From NCBI GenBank assembly GCA_031275485.1, contig JAISOS010000019.1, positions 1 through 64,000 on the forward strand: a stretch of 64,000 nt of DNA. The letters are read 5' to 3'. Of the stretch, positions 37,895-47,779 are shown piece after piece (position 1 is the stretch's first letter; each line of letters opens with the position of its first letter). The position numbers were made by a program, and so were the translations under genes. This stretch comes from Clostridiales bacterium (GTDB lineage: Bacteria; Bacillota; Clostridia; Christensenellales; JAISNN01). The notes beneath the pieces were generated by a model. It worked only from the letters and a program-made list of their open reading frames with translations, had not been told where the DNA came from and did no database searches.

Positions 37895-38467
37895 ATGTGG
37901 ATTTATGACAAAAAACTGGAGTTTCCGGTCAAAATCAAAAAAAAGGATCCGAAATTGGCAAAGCTGATTATCACTCAGTACGGCGGACCGGACGGCGAGC
38001 TGGGCGCCTCGTTGAGATATCTTAGTCAGCGTTTCGCGACGGTTACGCCGCAAGCGAAAGCGGTATTGACGGATATAGGCACGGAGGAACTCGCGCATCT
38101 TGAAATGATAGGCGCGATCGTGCAACAGCTGACCTCGGATCTCTCGATAGAAGAAATAAAGGCGAACGGCTTCGACGCTTTTTATGTCGAGCACGGTCTC
38201 GGCGTTTTTCCGCAAAGCGCGGCGGGCGCGGCTTTCACGGCGAACGCTTTCCAAAGCAAGGGCGATCCCGTAACAGACCTCTACGAGGATATGGCGGCGG
38301 AGCAAAAAGCGCGCTCCACTTACGAATATCTGCTCGATATGATAGACGATCCGGATGTCGCCGCGCCGATAAAATTCCTGCGCGAGCGCGAAATCGTGCA
38401 TTTTCAACGCTTCGGCGAGGCACTCGAATACGTCCGTCAACACCTCTCGGCGAATCATTATTTTTGA
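37895..38467 (+). CDS. cotJC: Spore coat protein CotJC / Mn catalase family
   Basis: 190 aa; MWIYDKKLEFPVKIKKKDPKLAKLIITQYGGPDGELGASLRYLSQRF, GTEELAHLEMIG. Confidence 0.95.
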   Translation: MWIYDKKLEFPVKIKKKDPKLAKLIITQYGGPDGELGASLRYLSQRFATVTPQAKAVLTDIGTEELAHLEMIGAIVQQLTSDLSIEEIKANGFDAFYVEHGLGVFPQSAAGAAFTANAFQSKGDPVTDLYEDMAAEQKARSTYEYLLDMIDDPDVAAPIKFLREREIVHFQRFGEALEYVRQHLSANHYF

Positions 38468-38480
38468 TACGGAACACGCG

Positions 38481-38519
38481 AAAAACGGCGGTCAGCCTGT
38501 CGGTTTTCCGCCGTTTTTT
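38481..38519 (+). terminator. Rho-independent terminator after cotJC
   Basis: AAAAACGGCGG...CCGCCGTTTTTT. Confidence 0.8.
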
Positions 38520-38540
38520 AATTTTTGAATTTTTTTAAAT

Positions 38541-38605
38541 TCACGCGGTGGAAACCTTTTGTGAACAAAAGGCTTTCCCCCGCGCCCCTTTCCAAAAAAC
38601 TTTAA
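38541..38605 (-). repeat. Dispersed palindromic element, R orientation
   Basis: tcacgcggtggaaaccttttgtgaacaaaaggctttcccccgcgcccctttccaaaaaactttaa. Confidence 0.9.
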
Positions 38606-38646
38606 TAATTCATTATTGAAACACGCATTTTTATTTATTCTGTTTC

Positions 38647-39012
38647 CTATTTCAGTTCTAATATAACTATACGATATTTTTTACCCGAATAGTTATATCC
38701 GTTCGCCCATTTTGCCCTGTCGGAATCCGTTGAACGCTCGACGCCTGACCTTTTTTGAACCTGATATGTTTTGCCGTCATCGGACACGAAAGTTGTTTTG
38801 TCCCCTTTCTCTCTGTTTGTGGCAATGTTGACGATTTGCTTATTCTCATCCGTATCCTCGCCGCCTTCCCCTTCCGGTTGTGTGTGGTCTATATTCCACC
38901 CGTAAGGCGACTTCTCATTCCCGTAGCAATCCTTGTGCACTTCCCGCCCTCTAAAATCATACTCTGTCTTGCTGTTCCCGAATTTTTTTTCCCAAAAAGT
39001 TATATGGTTCAT
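38647..39012 (-). CDS. HNH endonuclease-like protein
   Basis: 121 aa; GWNIDHTQPEGEGGEDTDENKQIVNIATNREKGDKTTF is an HNH-type core. Confidence 0.75.
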   Translation of the reverse strand: MNHITFWEKKFGNSKTEYDFRGREVHKDCYGNEKSPYGWNIDHTQPEGEGGEDTDENKQIVNIATNREKGDKTTFVSDDGKTYQVQKRSGVERSTDSDRAKWANGYNYSGKKYRIVILELK

Positions 39013-39184
39013 AAATACTTTATCTCCCTATAAACCTTATATTTATCGTCGTTAAAGATTGGAATTACGCTAAAGATACTCGTTGAGTTTTTCCGTTTGC
39101 GGCGAAAAAGGCTTTCTGCTTACGGAGTTATCCACGATTACTGCGCTACTATTGTCAAATAACGGCTCTTTAACGGCTTCTCTA

Positions 39185-39310
39185 ATTATACGTCGTCGTC
39201 TATGTCAAGCGATTTTACGCGTATTTTTAAACTTTTTTATTTTTTTCGCTTTTTGACCGGCTTTTATTCCACATTTTATACACAGCGCGGAATTTTTCTT
39301 TTCCGTCTTT
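39185..39310 (-). promoter_or_regulatory. Promoter module copy A (upstream of the HNH gene)
   Basis: minus strand TTGACA-12-TATAAT (39185-39208), spacer TAGACGACGACG; flanks shared with copy B. Confidence 0.6.
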
Positions 39311-39338
39311 CTGTTTTTTTTAAAGCAACGCCGCATAT

Positions 39339-39743
39339 TTACATCACGATATTTCCGTTCGCGTCGGACGGCTTTGTCAAAGCTATGATAAATTCGATAA
39401 ACGCGGCGATAGTCGGTATAGTTGTCCAACAAAAAAGTAAATAAAGTATGCCCGTACCGGTTTTACCCTGATAGAACTTATGCGCGCCAAAGCCTCCCAA
39501 AAAAAACGCGAGTAGCGCGTATGTCGTCTTATTTACGAACTTTTTCCCTTTCGACGCCGCCGTGAGTGCCGCAGTGTCCTCGTTTTGAGGCGCGATATAG
39601 TTTTTTTCGCCGTCTTGAAAAATCTTCACGTCCTGCCCGACAAACGGCGCGAATTTCACATCCTCTCTCGGTATACCGAGCGTCGTGCCGTCGTCCAGAC
39701 CCACGACGACCTTCATTCCGTCTACCGCAACAATTTTTGCCAT
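39339..39743 (-). CDS. TM2 domain-containing protein
   Basis: NKTTYALLAFFLGGFGAHKFYQGKTGTGILYLLFCWTTIPTIAAFIEFIIALT; SD-supported start MAKIVAVDG at 39743. Confidence 0.88.
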   Translation of the reverse strand: MAKIVAVDGMKVVVGLDDGTTLGIPREDVKFAPFVGQDVKIFQDGEKNYIAPQNEDTAALTAASKGKKFVNKTTYALLAFFLGGFGAHKFYQGKTGTGILYLLFCWTTIPTIAAFIEFIIALTKPSDANGNIVM

Positions 39744-39797
39744 AAATTTCTCCTTTCGCTTATCCACACGGATTTTCCCCTCTTACAAGGTAATTCT

Positions 39798-39925
39798 ATT
39801 ATACGTCGTCGTCGTCTATGTCAAGCGATTTTACGCATATTTTCTTGTTTTCTTTCATTTTTTTTCGGTTCTTTATTAATTTTTATTCCACATTTTACGC
39901 CAGATATGAAATTTTTACTTTTTTA
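39798..39925 (-). promoter_or_regulatory. Promoter module copy B (upstream of the TM2 gene)
   Basis: minus strand TTGACA-15-TATAAT (39798-39824), spacer TAGACGACGACGACG. Confidence 0.65.
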
Positions 39926-39944
39926 AGGCGGCGTCGCATACGGT

Positions 39945-40022
39945 CGCTATGAAATATAACGGAGCAAGCAAAACGCCGCCCTTAGCCGCTTACGGCGGGA
40001 AAGGCGGCATTCGGCTTGCTCT
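39945..40022. repeat. Second repeat family, palindromic copy
   Basis: tatgaaatataacgGAGCAAGCaaaacGCCGCC...GGCGGCattcgGCTTGCTC; related sequence at 45931-46010 in opposite orientation. Confidence 0.65.
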
Positions 40023-40095
40023 CTTCCGATTTTGACAACTATACATCGTTTCCGCCGGAAAAGCAACTGCGCGACGTTACCTAACGTTTTTTCTT

Positions 40096-40290
40096 TTATT
40101 GCTTTTTTAGCTTTTTTATCAGTTTTATTATATGCTTCAAATTAAAAAGGGCAAGGGCAATCGTTATACCCGTGATTTTGACGGCCAAATCTGCGGCGTT
40201 ATTCTCTATCAATAAGCTAGAGGTCAGCACTGCGGCAAGAACAATCAAGCCGATAATTATAAAGATGTTATCTTTAAAAATTTTTTTCAT
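40096..40290 (-). CDS. Small protein with two predicted TM helices
   Basis: 64 aa; IFIIIGLIVLAAVLTSSLL, LAVKITGITIALALFNL; SD gggga. Confidence 0.5.
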   Translation of the reverse strand: MKKIFKDNIFIIIGLIVLAAVLTSSLLIENNAADLAVKITGITIALALFNLKHIIKLIKKLKKQ

Positions 40291-40451
40291 AGTGTCCCCC
40301 GATTTTTTTCGGCGTAAATCCGCCCGAAATTAAAGTTTTTGATTTTTTAACGGTGTAAACGCAAATGTGATAAAGCTAATACTTTCAATTTTTCCGGTAT
40401 AAATCAGTTCCCAATCGACATTTTCGATTTTTTTTAACGACGCAAATTCGC

Positions 40452-41249
40452 TTAAAGTCTAAGCAATTCTCTCGCGTTTCCGTCAAAAATCATTTCTTTT
40501 TCTCTGTCGGTTAGATCGAGCGCGTCGATAAACCTCTCCGACTCCGCTACGTGCATCCACGGCGTGTCCGAGCCGAACAAAAACTTCTCCGCGCCGTGCT
40601 TTTTTATCATTCTATTAATAACGGGGATGAATTCCCTGTCGTCCAGACTGACGAACGAGGTATCTACGTACGCGTTGCTTCCCGCAAGATGCTCCGTTAC
40701 GGCATCGAAAATCCTATATCCTCCGAAATGCGCGAACACGAATTTTCCCGTGGGAAAGGCATTAACGATTTTTCTCGCCTTTTCAGCGGGGCAATTCAAT
40801 CTGTGCATATACGCAAAGTCATAGCCCGCGTGAAAGGACACAATCAGCCCCAACTCCGCGCACATACCATAAACGCGGAAAGCGCGGCGGTCGTCAACCT
40901 CAAAATCCTGATACTCCGGGTGTAGCTTTATGCCCTTAATTCCGGCGGCTTTCAGCCTCAAAAGCTCCTCCTCGAAAGCGTCTCCCGTAGGATAGACCGA
41001 GCCGAAAGAAACGATCGCCGGTTCTTTGTCAAGCTCTATCGCAAAATCGTTGACATTTTTGTGCTGCTTTTCCTTTGTGGCTATATTCAACACAACGAAT
41101 TTATCGACGCCGTTTTCCTTAAAATATCTCAGCGTATCGGTTTTCGTTCCGTCCGTTACGGGTTTATTTATTCCCGCAACATCCGTAAGCTTGGCGATGA
41201 CGCCTGCCGCTAAATGATCGGGATAAATATGGCTATGAAAGTCTATCAT
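40452..41249 (-). CDS. Amidohydrolase family protein (Amidohydro_2-like)
   Basis: 265 aa; MIDFHSHIYPDH, GIKLHPEYQDF, SFHAGYD, FAHFGGYRIFDA, FLFGSDTPWM. Confidence 0.88.
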   Translation of the reverse strand: MIDFHSHIYPDHLAAGVIAKLTDVAGINKPVTDGTKTDTLRYFKENGVDKFVVLNIATKEKQHKNVNDFAIELDKEPAIVSFGSVYPTGDAFEEELLRLKAAGIKGIKLHPEYQDFEVDDRRAFRVYGMCAELGLIVSFHAGYDFAYMHRLNCPAEKARKIVNAFPTGKFVFAHFGGYRIFDAVTEHLAGSNAYVDTSFVSLDDREFIPVINRMIKKHGAEKFLFGSDTPWMHVAESERFIDALDLTDREKEMIFDGNARELLRL

Positions 41250-41715
41250 TAAAACGCTCCGTAAAAATTAAATCGTATTTTAAAATTTCCCGCCGTATCG
41301 TAAAATTAAAAAGCCTTTTAAGATATGTCCGACGCGCGTTATCATATAACGCATTTTTATTCCTCTACGCTTAAAGCTTTTGTTAGACTTCTTTTAAAAA
41401 CTGTGCCGACGGTATCTTTTGCCGCTTTAAGCGTGCCGCCGAATTGTTTTTCCCGACATGCCGCTCGAAAGTATACTTTGTCAAAAGCGACGCGGCGGTA
41501 CGCAAAAACCGCTTGAAAACTCTTCGCCGTCAAATTTCAAAAAAAGATATAACAAATATTGCGAAAATCATTCGTAGCAACTATCCGCTTTAGATGTAAG
41601 AAAGTTCGCGGCGACACCGCATCTTTGACTTGCGTCGACCGCCGTCGGATTTTGTGCGACCGCTGCAGACTAAACGAATGAAAACCGCACGGTTTTACCG
41701 AAACAAAAGACACGG

Positions 41716-41733
41716 CAAACGTGTTAACGTTTG
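41716..41733. promoter_or_regulatory. LacI-operator-like inverted repeat
   Basis: CAAACGT gtta ACGTTTG; a second IR AAAACCG ca CGGTTTT at 41681-41696. Confidence 0.35.
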
Positions 41734-41767
41734 TTACGCGGTATTTCCTTATATTTGCGTCATTGAA

Positions 41768-43639
41768 TTAAATCATATCCTTGTCGTAAGGCAAGTCGAT
41801 TTTTATCGACTTGACGGAATCGGCGGACACGGCGTTCAACGCTTGTTGAAGCCGCTGCTCCGTCAAATTTTTTTCTTGATATTTCTCGTTATTTTTAATC
41901 CGCCTTTTCTGCTCGGCGAGATTTCTATTCATTCTAAGCTCGGAATATTGATCCTCGTTCACCCACTTTTTGATTTCCGCCTTTATATATTTCTTATTCG
42001 ACGGATCCGCGATCTTTAAATCCGCGTAATTCACTCTGAAGCCGTCAAGAATCGGTTCGTAGCCCTTTACTCTCGCGATAAACTGCCCGTATCTTTCCTC
42101 TTTCAGCCGCTTGCGCTTTATGAAGCACCTCTCGCCGTCCTCGGGATTTGCCGCGCGCGTCCAACACCGTTCGGCGACGGCAAGCATACGCGGAAAGAAG
42201 TTAAGATCGGCTTTTTCGCGGCTCAGCACGTATTCCGTCCAAAGAGGAGCTTCTATTCCCAATAGACTCCCGTTCGCGACGGCGTTTTTCAGCTCCTTTG
42301 GCAGTTCGTAAAAATAAGTCTTTTTCAACGGCGTGAGCGCATACGGATAATCGCAATAGAACGCTTTTTCGGAAGACAGTATAAATCTCCTGCCGCCCGC
42401 TACGATTTGCGCGCTCAACTCGGCGTTTCGCGTCTTATTCTCCATCCAAAATTGAGAGATTATGCCGCCTGCGGTATTCGACTTTATGCCGTCGTTATAG
42501 CCTATTACGATTTTTCCCTTGCTCGCGCAATACTCCGTCATGCGGTTTATAAAGTCGCTTTGCAGAGCGGACAAATCCTCCTGACCTAGTTCGGCGAGAC
42601 GCTTTCGGCAATGCGGGCAACTTTTCCAATTGTCCGTCGCGACTTCGTCGCCGCCTATATGGAAATACGGTCCGTCGAACACCTCGAATAATTCGTCAAG
42701 GATATCGCGCATAAAGACGTATGTCTCTTCCTTGCCGACGCAGAGAACCTCGCGGCTAACGCCGTATTCGATGCGCACGTTTGTTTTATCTCCGCCGCAG
42801 GACAAATTGGGGTACGCCGCCAAAATCGCCTGAACGTGTCCCGGCATATCTATTTCGGGGATTACCGTAACGAAGCGTTTCTTCGCGAACGCGACGACGT
42901 CCTTTATATCATCCTTCGTATAGTAGCCCTTATACGTCCCCGCGTTATGCGTGAATACGCCGCCCGCGCGTCCCGTACAATCGCCGTTTCTTTCCGACGA
43001 GGTTATATTTATAAACGGATATTTGTCTACCTCAAATCTAAAGCCTTGATCGTCGGAGAGGTGCCAATGGAATACGTTGAATTTCAGAGCGGACATAAGT
43101 TCTATATACCTTTTTATTTCCGTTCTGTCGAAAAAATGCCGTGAAACGTCTATCATGAAACCCCGATAGCGAAATTTGGGGAAATCCCGGATTACCATAC
43201 ACGGACAATACAATTCTTCCGCGTACAGCACGGAATCCAAGCGCAAAAACTGTTTGATTGATTGCAACGCGTAAAAAAAGCCGGGCGCGCCGCCCGCGCT
43301 GATTTTCATACTGTGCGGGAAGCACTCTATCGCGTAGCCCTCGACATCGATAGCGGCGTTTTCCTCGAAAAGGATATTGTTATAACCGGGTTTATTGTAG
43401 TGTATGTAAAGCTCCCGCGCCATAGCCTTTTTCAGCATATCCCGAAAATTTTCGGCAAAATCCTTTCTTTTCGGATCTACGATAAGCAGGGTATCCTTGT
43501 TTATGACAAAATAGCCGTCCGCAGGCGCATACATATACGGCTTAGGCACCAAACCCGAATCGTAGTAAAGAACGCGCTTCGGTTTTTTTTGCGATTTTTT
43601 GCTTACCGCCGTTTTATTTTTCGGTTTCAAACCACCCAT
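41768..43639 (-). CDS. Glycoside hydrolase family 20-like beta-N-acetylhexosaminidase, no signal peptide
   Basis: 623 aa; PKFRYRGFMIDVSRHFFDRTEIKRYIELMSALKFNVFHWHLSDDQGFRFEV, GPYFHIGGDEV. Confidence 0.93.
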   Translation of the reverse strand: MGGLKPKNKTAVSKKSQKKPKRVLYYDSGLVPKPYMYAPADGYFVINKDTLLIVDPKRKDFAENFRDMLKKAMARELYIHYNKPGYNNILFEENAAIDVEGYAIECFPHSMKISAGGAPGFFYALQSIKQFLRLDSVLYAEELYCPCMVIRDFPKFRYRGFMIDVSRHFFDRTEIKRYIELMSALKFNVFHWHLSDDQGFRFEVDKYPFINITSSERNGDCTGRAGGVFTHNAGTYKGYYTKDDIKDVVAFAKKRFVTVIPEIDMPGHVQAILAAYPNLSCGGDKTNVRIEYGVSREVLCVGKEETYVFMRDILDELFEVFDGPYFHIGGDEVATDNWKSCPHCRKRLAELGQEDLSALQSDFINRMTEYCASKGKIVIGYNDGIKSNTAGGIISQFWMENKTRNAELSAQIVAGGRRFILSSEKAFYCDYPYALTPLKKTYFYELPKELKNAVANGSLLGIEAPLWTEYVLSREKADLNFFPRMLAVAERCWTRAANPEDGERCFIKRKRLKEERYGQFIARVKGYEPILDGFRVNYADLKIADPSNKKYIKAEIKKWVNEDQYSELRMNRNLAEQKRRIKNNEKYQEKNLTEQRLQQALNAVSADSVKSIKIDLPYDKDMI

Positions 43640-44033
43640 TTCGCACCTCTCCCCCGAATAAGAGCGTTCTGATCAGTGTCTGACGGCACAAACCTAAAAG
43701 CCGCTCCCCCACCCGCGTCAAGCCCGTTTTTATACCCGAAACCGTCCGTCTGAAAATAAAACGGCACCGCGCAACACCCAGCCCAAACGCGTTTTCAATG
43801 TTATACAATATTATGATAACATATTTTCTTGCATTTTACAAGCATATTTCAATTTTTAGGTGTGCTTAATAGCGTTGTTATGCAAAATATAACAAGCTGA
43901 CAGGCTGAATGCAAGATTGCCTTAGACCGTATGATTCTCCGACAACTTTACGCCGGCGGCTATCCTCCGCTTCTAATCCAAGATTTCCATCTTATAATTT
44001 TTCAAAGAAAAATTCCCCCCTCCCATAAAAACT

Positions 44034-45758
44034 TTATATTTTCTTCTCGCCGGCGAGTATTTCCATAGCTTCACGCTGTGATCCGGATGGGGATTTGATT
44101 GAGAAAGCTATGTTAGTCAAATGGTCGGCGACGCGTTCCAAACCCGATATGACCGCGTAAAAATACGCGCCGGATTCAACGGAACAACCGCCCTCATTCA
44201 ACCGTCCCACGTGATTATCGCCGAAAGTCCGCTTCATTTCGTCAACCTCGTCCTCGACGCGGGCGACGAAACTCAACTTTTTTATGTCGCCGCTGATTAA
44301 AATATCTATCGCCGCATCGTACATTACGAGAACCTTTTCATACATCGCGTTTATTTCTTTTAGAGCGGCGTCCGAAAATATTACGCGCTTTTCAATTATC
44401 TTTTCCGCTTCCTCTATGAAGTTCTGAGCATAATCGCCTATGCGTTCGACGTCGCTTATGACGTGATGCAGAGAACCTATAAAAAGCTCCTCGCTCTTTG
44501 CGGTGGATACGGAAGAAAGCTTGATTAGAAAGGCGGCGACACCTTTGTTGATAAAGTTTATCGTTTCCTCATCCTTTAATATCTTATCTTTGTCGGAAAC
44601 CGCGCGCGTCAGGAGCGCGGTTATTCCGCGCTTGAGGTTTTCACGCGCTAAGTCGGACATACCCTTTACTTCCTTTTTCAGTTGGAGCACCGCAGCGGGA
44701 GGCGTCGTAAGCAGCCTGTCGTCTATATACCGGAGCTTGCGCCTCCCCACCCCGACCGCGTCCTTTTTATCGGGAATCAAGCGTTCGGACAAAACCACTA
44801 ATTGTTTTGTGAACGGCAGAACCAGACCCGCCGTAATGAGATTGAATATTAGGTGAAATACTGCGACCCGAAACTCCTCCGTAGGTATCGCGCGCTGCAA
44901 AATATCGACTACAGGATTTTTTAAAATCAAAAGAACGGCGACGAACGCCAGCGTTCCCGTAACGTTGAACAAAAGATGCATAACCGCCGCACGCTTGGCG
45001 TTTACCGTCGTTCCTATCGACGCGATTAACGCGGTTACGCAGGTGCCGATATTTGAGCCGAGAACGATGAATAAAGCGTATTCGAGCGGCAGAACCCGCG
45101 CGCCTATCATCGAAATCACGATACTTATAAACGCCGAACTGCTCTGTATTATGCCCGTGAAAATCACTCCGAACAAAACTAGCAAAAGCGAATAACCTAT
45201 CGAGCCGAATAAGTCGTTCGAGCTAAATAAGCCGCTTGAGTCGAACAAGCCGCGTATAGCTTCGTTTACCGTCGGATCGCTCTTGAATGCGTTCCCCATG
45301 AGGTCGAGTCCCACGAATATCATGCCTAAGCCGCTCATTATCCTACCGATTAATATCACCTTTTCCTTTTTGGAAAACATTATGATAAATATGCCGATAA
45401 ACGTAAACGCGACCAGATATTCTGTTATCTTGAACGCGGACAATGCGGACATAAACGCCGTTACCGTCGTACCCACGTTCGCGCCGATTATTATCGCCGC
45501 CGCCTGCATAAGCGTCATTATTCCCGCGTTGACAAATCCGATGACCATGACCGTCGTCGCCGAACTGCTCTGGATTATTCCCGTTACCGCAGTGCCGACG
45601 CCGAAGCCCGCGAATCTGTTGCCGCTGATTTTCCCGAGTAAACGCTGTATGCCCTTGCCTGCACCATGCTCTAAGCCGTCGCTCAGCGTTTTCATTCCGG
45701 TCATAAAAATGCCCACTCCGCCCAACAACGCGAATAAACTTAATATTAAACCGCCCAC
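44034..45758 (-). CDS. Na/Pi cotransporter family protein with PhoU-like C-terminus
   Basis: 574 aa; GTAVTGIIQSSSATTVMVIGFVNAG, GVIFTGIIQSSSAFISIVISMIGA; GTG start. Confidence 0.93.
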   Translation of the reverse strand: MGGLILSLFALLGGVGIFMTGMKTLSDGLEHGAGKGIQRLLGKISGNRFAGFGVGTAVTGIIQSSSATTVMVIGFVNAGIMTLMQAAAIIIGANVGTTVTAFMSALSAFKITEYLVAFTFIGIFIIMFSKKEKVILIGRIMSGLGMIFVGLDLMGNAFKSDPTVNEAIRGLFDSSGLFSSNDLFGSIGYSLLLVLFGVIFTGIIQSSSAFISIVISMIGARVLPLEYALFIVLGSNIGTCVTALIASIGTTVNAKRAAVMHLLFNVTGTLAFVAVLLILKNPVVDILQRAIPTEEFRVAVFHLIFNLITAGLVLPFTKQLVVLSERLIPDKKDAVGVGRRKLRYIDDRLLTTPPAAVLQLKKEVKGMSDLARENLKRGITALLTRAVSDKDKILKDEETINFINKGVAAFLIKLSSVSTAKSEELFIGSLHHVISDVERIGDYAQNFIEEAEKIIEKRVIFSDAALKEINAMYEKVLVMYDAAIDILISGDIKKLSFVARVEDEVDEMKRTFGDNHVGRLNEGGCSVESGAYFYAVISGLERVADHLTNIAFSIKSPSGSQREAMEILAGEKKI

Positions 45759-45930
45759 TTATAACTCCCTTAGTTTTTCTTTTCCTTTGAACCCGTATTC
45801 ATACCCCAAAAGCACGGGTTTGTTTGCCGCCGCGCCCGAAACGGAACTCGCGGTCGTTATTGTCTTTTAACGCGGCGTCTTCTAATTAGAATTTACCATC
45901 CGCCCGTAATGGGCTAAAAGGTTTTTTTCG

Positions 45931-46010
45931 TATTGCAACGGTACGAAAACCGTTCCTTTTGCCGCTTTCGGCAAAAGGCGGCGTTTGGCTTGCTCCATTA
46001 TATTTCATAA
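45931..46010. repeat. Second repeat family, half copy
   Basis: cggtacgaaaaccgttccttttgccgctttcggcaaaaggcggcgtttggcttgctccattatatttcat. Confidence 0.55.
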
Positions 46011-46035
46011 CTACCGCATTATATAAATTGTCGTA

Positions 46036-46092
46036 GTTGTTTGAAAGGAACACGGGGAAAAGCCTTTGTTCATCAAGGATTTCTCCCTCATA
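46036..46092 (+). repeat. Dispersed palindromic element, F orientation, diverged
   Basis: gttgtttgaaaggaacacggggaaaagcctttgttcatcaaggatttctccctcat. Confidence 0.55.
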
Positions 46093-46101
46093 ATCCTTAT
46101 T

Positions 46102-47643
46102 CTAATTCTTCTTCATCAACTTAAAAATAGGCAGTTCGTCTATTTCCGCTTTGACCGTAACGGCGCGTCCGCCCTCGCATATATCGTCCGTACCTACGCG
46201 CTTCCACTCTCCTTTCGGCAGTTTGACTTCCTTTTCGCGCGCGCCCTTATCCACGACCGGCGCGACAAGGTAATCGTCGCCCAACATAAATTGCTGATTT
46301 ACCTCCTCCATTCCCTCGTTCGGAAAAGAGTATTCCATATAGCGGACAATTGGTTCGCCCGTCATCCTCGCCGCATTCGCGTATTTCACGATATAATCGG
46401 AAAATTCCAAATGAAATTTCGCGGCGGCGCGGCACAGTTCCGCCGTCCTTTTGTTTCGGAGCCGCCAAAGCGAAAGAGAATACTGCATCATCGGCATAAG
46501 CGTCGAACATTCCGCCCATCTTATGAATAATTCGTGGTCGTAAAACTCCTGCGGCTTCCAAAAATCCGCCGCCCAGCCGCCGCCTATCATATCCGGACAG
46601 GAAAACGGATGTCCCGTTAAGCCTAAAAGCAGGCTGTTAGGAATCAGCGCGCGTAAACCGCCGTATTTTTCCCAACGGTGCCGCTTGTCGCCCAACCGTT
46701 GCGCAACGCCCACGCCGCCCGCTTTCCAGCTTGCTCTAAGCTCGTTGAAAGGAAATTGAAGCGCCGACCTCATCCACAATTCCGTTTGCCCGTTAGGCGA
46801 AACTCCGCCCGCCGTTATGTCGTCGGCGCGGTAAAATTTGTTGTCCGCAGCGTCCTGCTTGAAGCCGTCTACTCCGTATTTTTCCATCAGTCCGCGGCAC
46901 ACGCCGGTAAACCACTCGAATGCCTTAGGCTCGGACATATCCAACACCGCACTCGTACCGTCCCACCATTTGCGCATGGCGACGCTCCCGTCGGCGTTCC
47001 GCACAAGACAGCCGTTTTCCTTTAAATAAGAAAACGACGGCGATTTCGGGCTGACGAAAGGCACTATCCATAAAATCACCTTGAAGCCCATCCCGTGTAG
47101 CTCGTCAATCATCGCTCCGGGATTTTTAAAAAATAGATTCTTAAACTCCCAATCGCCGAAGGTTCTCTGCCAGCCGTCGTCTATTATAATCTCGCCCGCC
47201 GGCATGCCGCTATTTATTATGCTCCGCGCATATTTCAGAACGCCGCTCTGCCGTTGCAATTTTTTCATTTCTATCCACGTGCAATATTGCGGAATCCGAA
47301 ACATCAGCTCGTCCGGCATATTCCCGTCGGGCGGGAAATGCCGCTTGCTCGCCGCGAGGTACGCGCCGCGTAAGGTTCCGAAACCCTCGTACAATTTGAT
47401 TTCCGCCGTGTCGGACTCCGCAGTTACGCCGCCCTTGTCAAATTTAATGACATAACCGTCATCAGACCATACGTACCGCCCTTTGTTACTGATAAAAAGC
47501 GGCGTCGACTGGTCGCCGAAACCCTTTACGCTGTCGTTTACGCGCTCGCGCTCCGCGTTGACCGGCATTTCCACGCCGTCGCCGATTTGTCCGCCGTACC
47601 AATACTCGCCTTTAATCATATCGAATTTTAAGCTGAATTTCAT
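46102..47643 (-). CDS. Glycoside hydrolase family 31-like
   Basis: 513 aa; IIIDDGWQRTFGDWEF, GVDGFKQDAADNKFY, GHPFSCPDMIGGG, QQFMLGDDYLVAPVVDKGAREKEVKLPKGEW. Confidence 0.9.
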   Translation of the reverse strand: MKFSLKFDMIKGEYWYGGQIGDGVEMPVNAERERVNDSVKGFGDQSTPLFISNKGRYVWSDDGYVIKFDKGGVTAESDTAEIKLYEGFGTLRGAYLAASKRHFPPDGNMPDELMFRIPQYCTWIEMKKLQRQSGVLKYARSIINSGMPAGEIIIDDGWQRTFGDWEFKNLFFKNPGAMIDELHGMGFKVILWIVPFVSPKSPSFSYLKENGCLVRNADGSVAMRKWWDGTSAVLDMSEPKAFEWFTGVCRGLMEKYGVDGFKQDAADNKFYRADDITAGGVSPNGQTELWMRSALQFPFNELRASWKAGGVGVAQRLGDKRHRWEKYGGLRALIPNSLLLGLTGHPFSCPDMIGGGWAADFWKPQEFYDHELFIRWAECSTLMPMMQYSLSLWRLRNKRTAELCRAAAKFHLEFSDYIVKYANAARMTGEPIVRYMEYSFPNEGMEEVNQQFMLGDDYLVAPVVDKGAREKEVKLPKGEWKRVGTDDICEGGRAVTVKAEIDELPIFKLMKKN

Positions 47644-47779
47644 TTTTTTAAACGCTCCGTAATTTTAAATTTTCGAGCCGTTCGGCTTTATATGATATTT
47701 TATATTATTATCACATTTTTGTCAATTCTTTTGATCGCGGGGAAATATATGGTCCGAACTCTTTTCAAAAACGAAATCT

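Noticed and set aside
39128-39768. DnaA-box-like 9-mers TTATCCACG (39128), TTATACACA (39276), TTATCCACA (39760) as an oriC
   Set aside because: Widely spaced, in regions occupied by HNH/TM2 genes and their leaders, with no change of gene orientation consistent with an origin; skew analysis would be needed.
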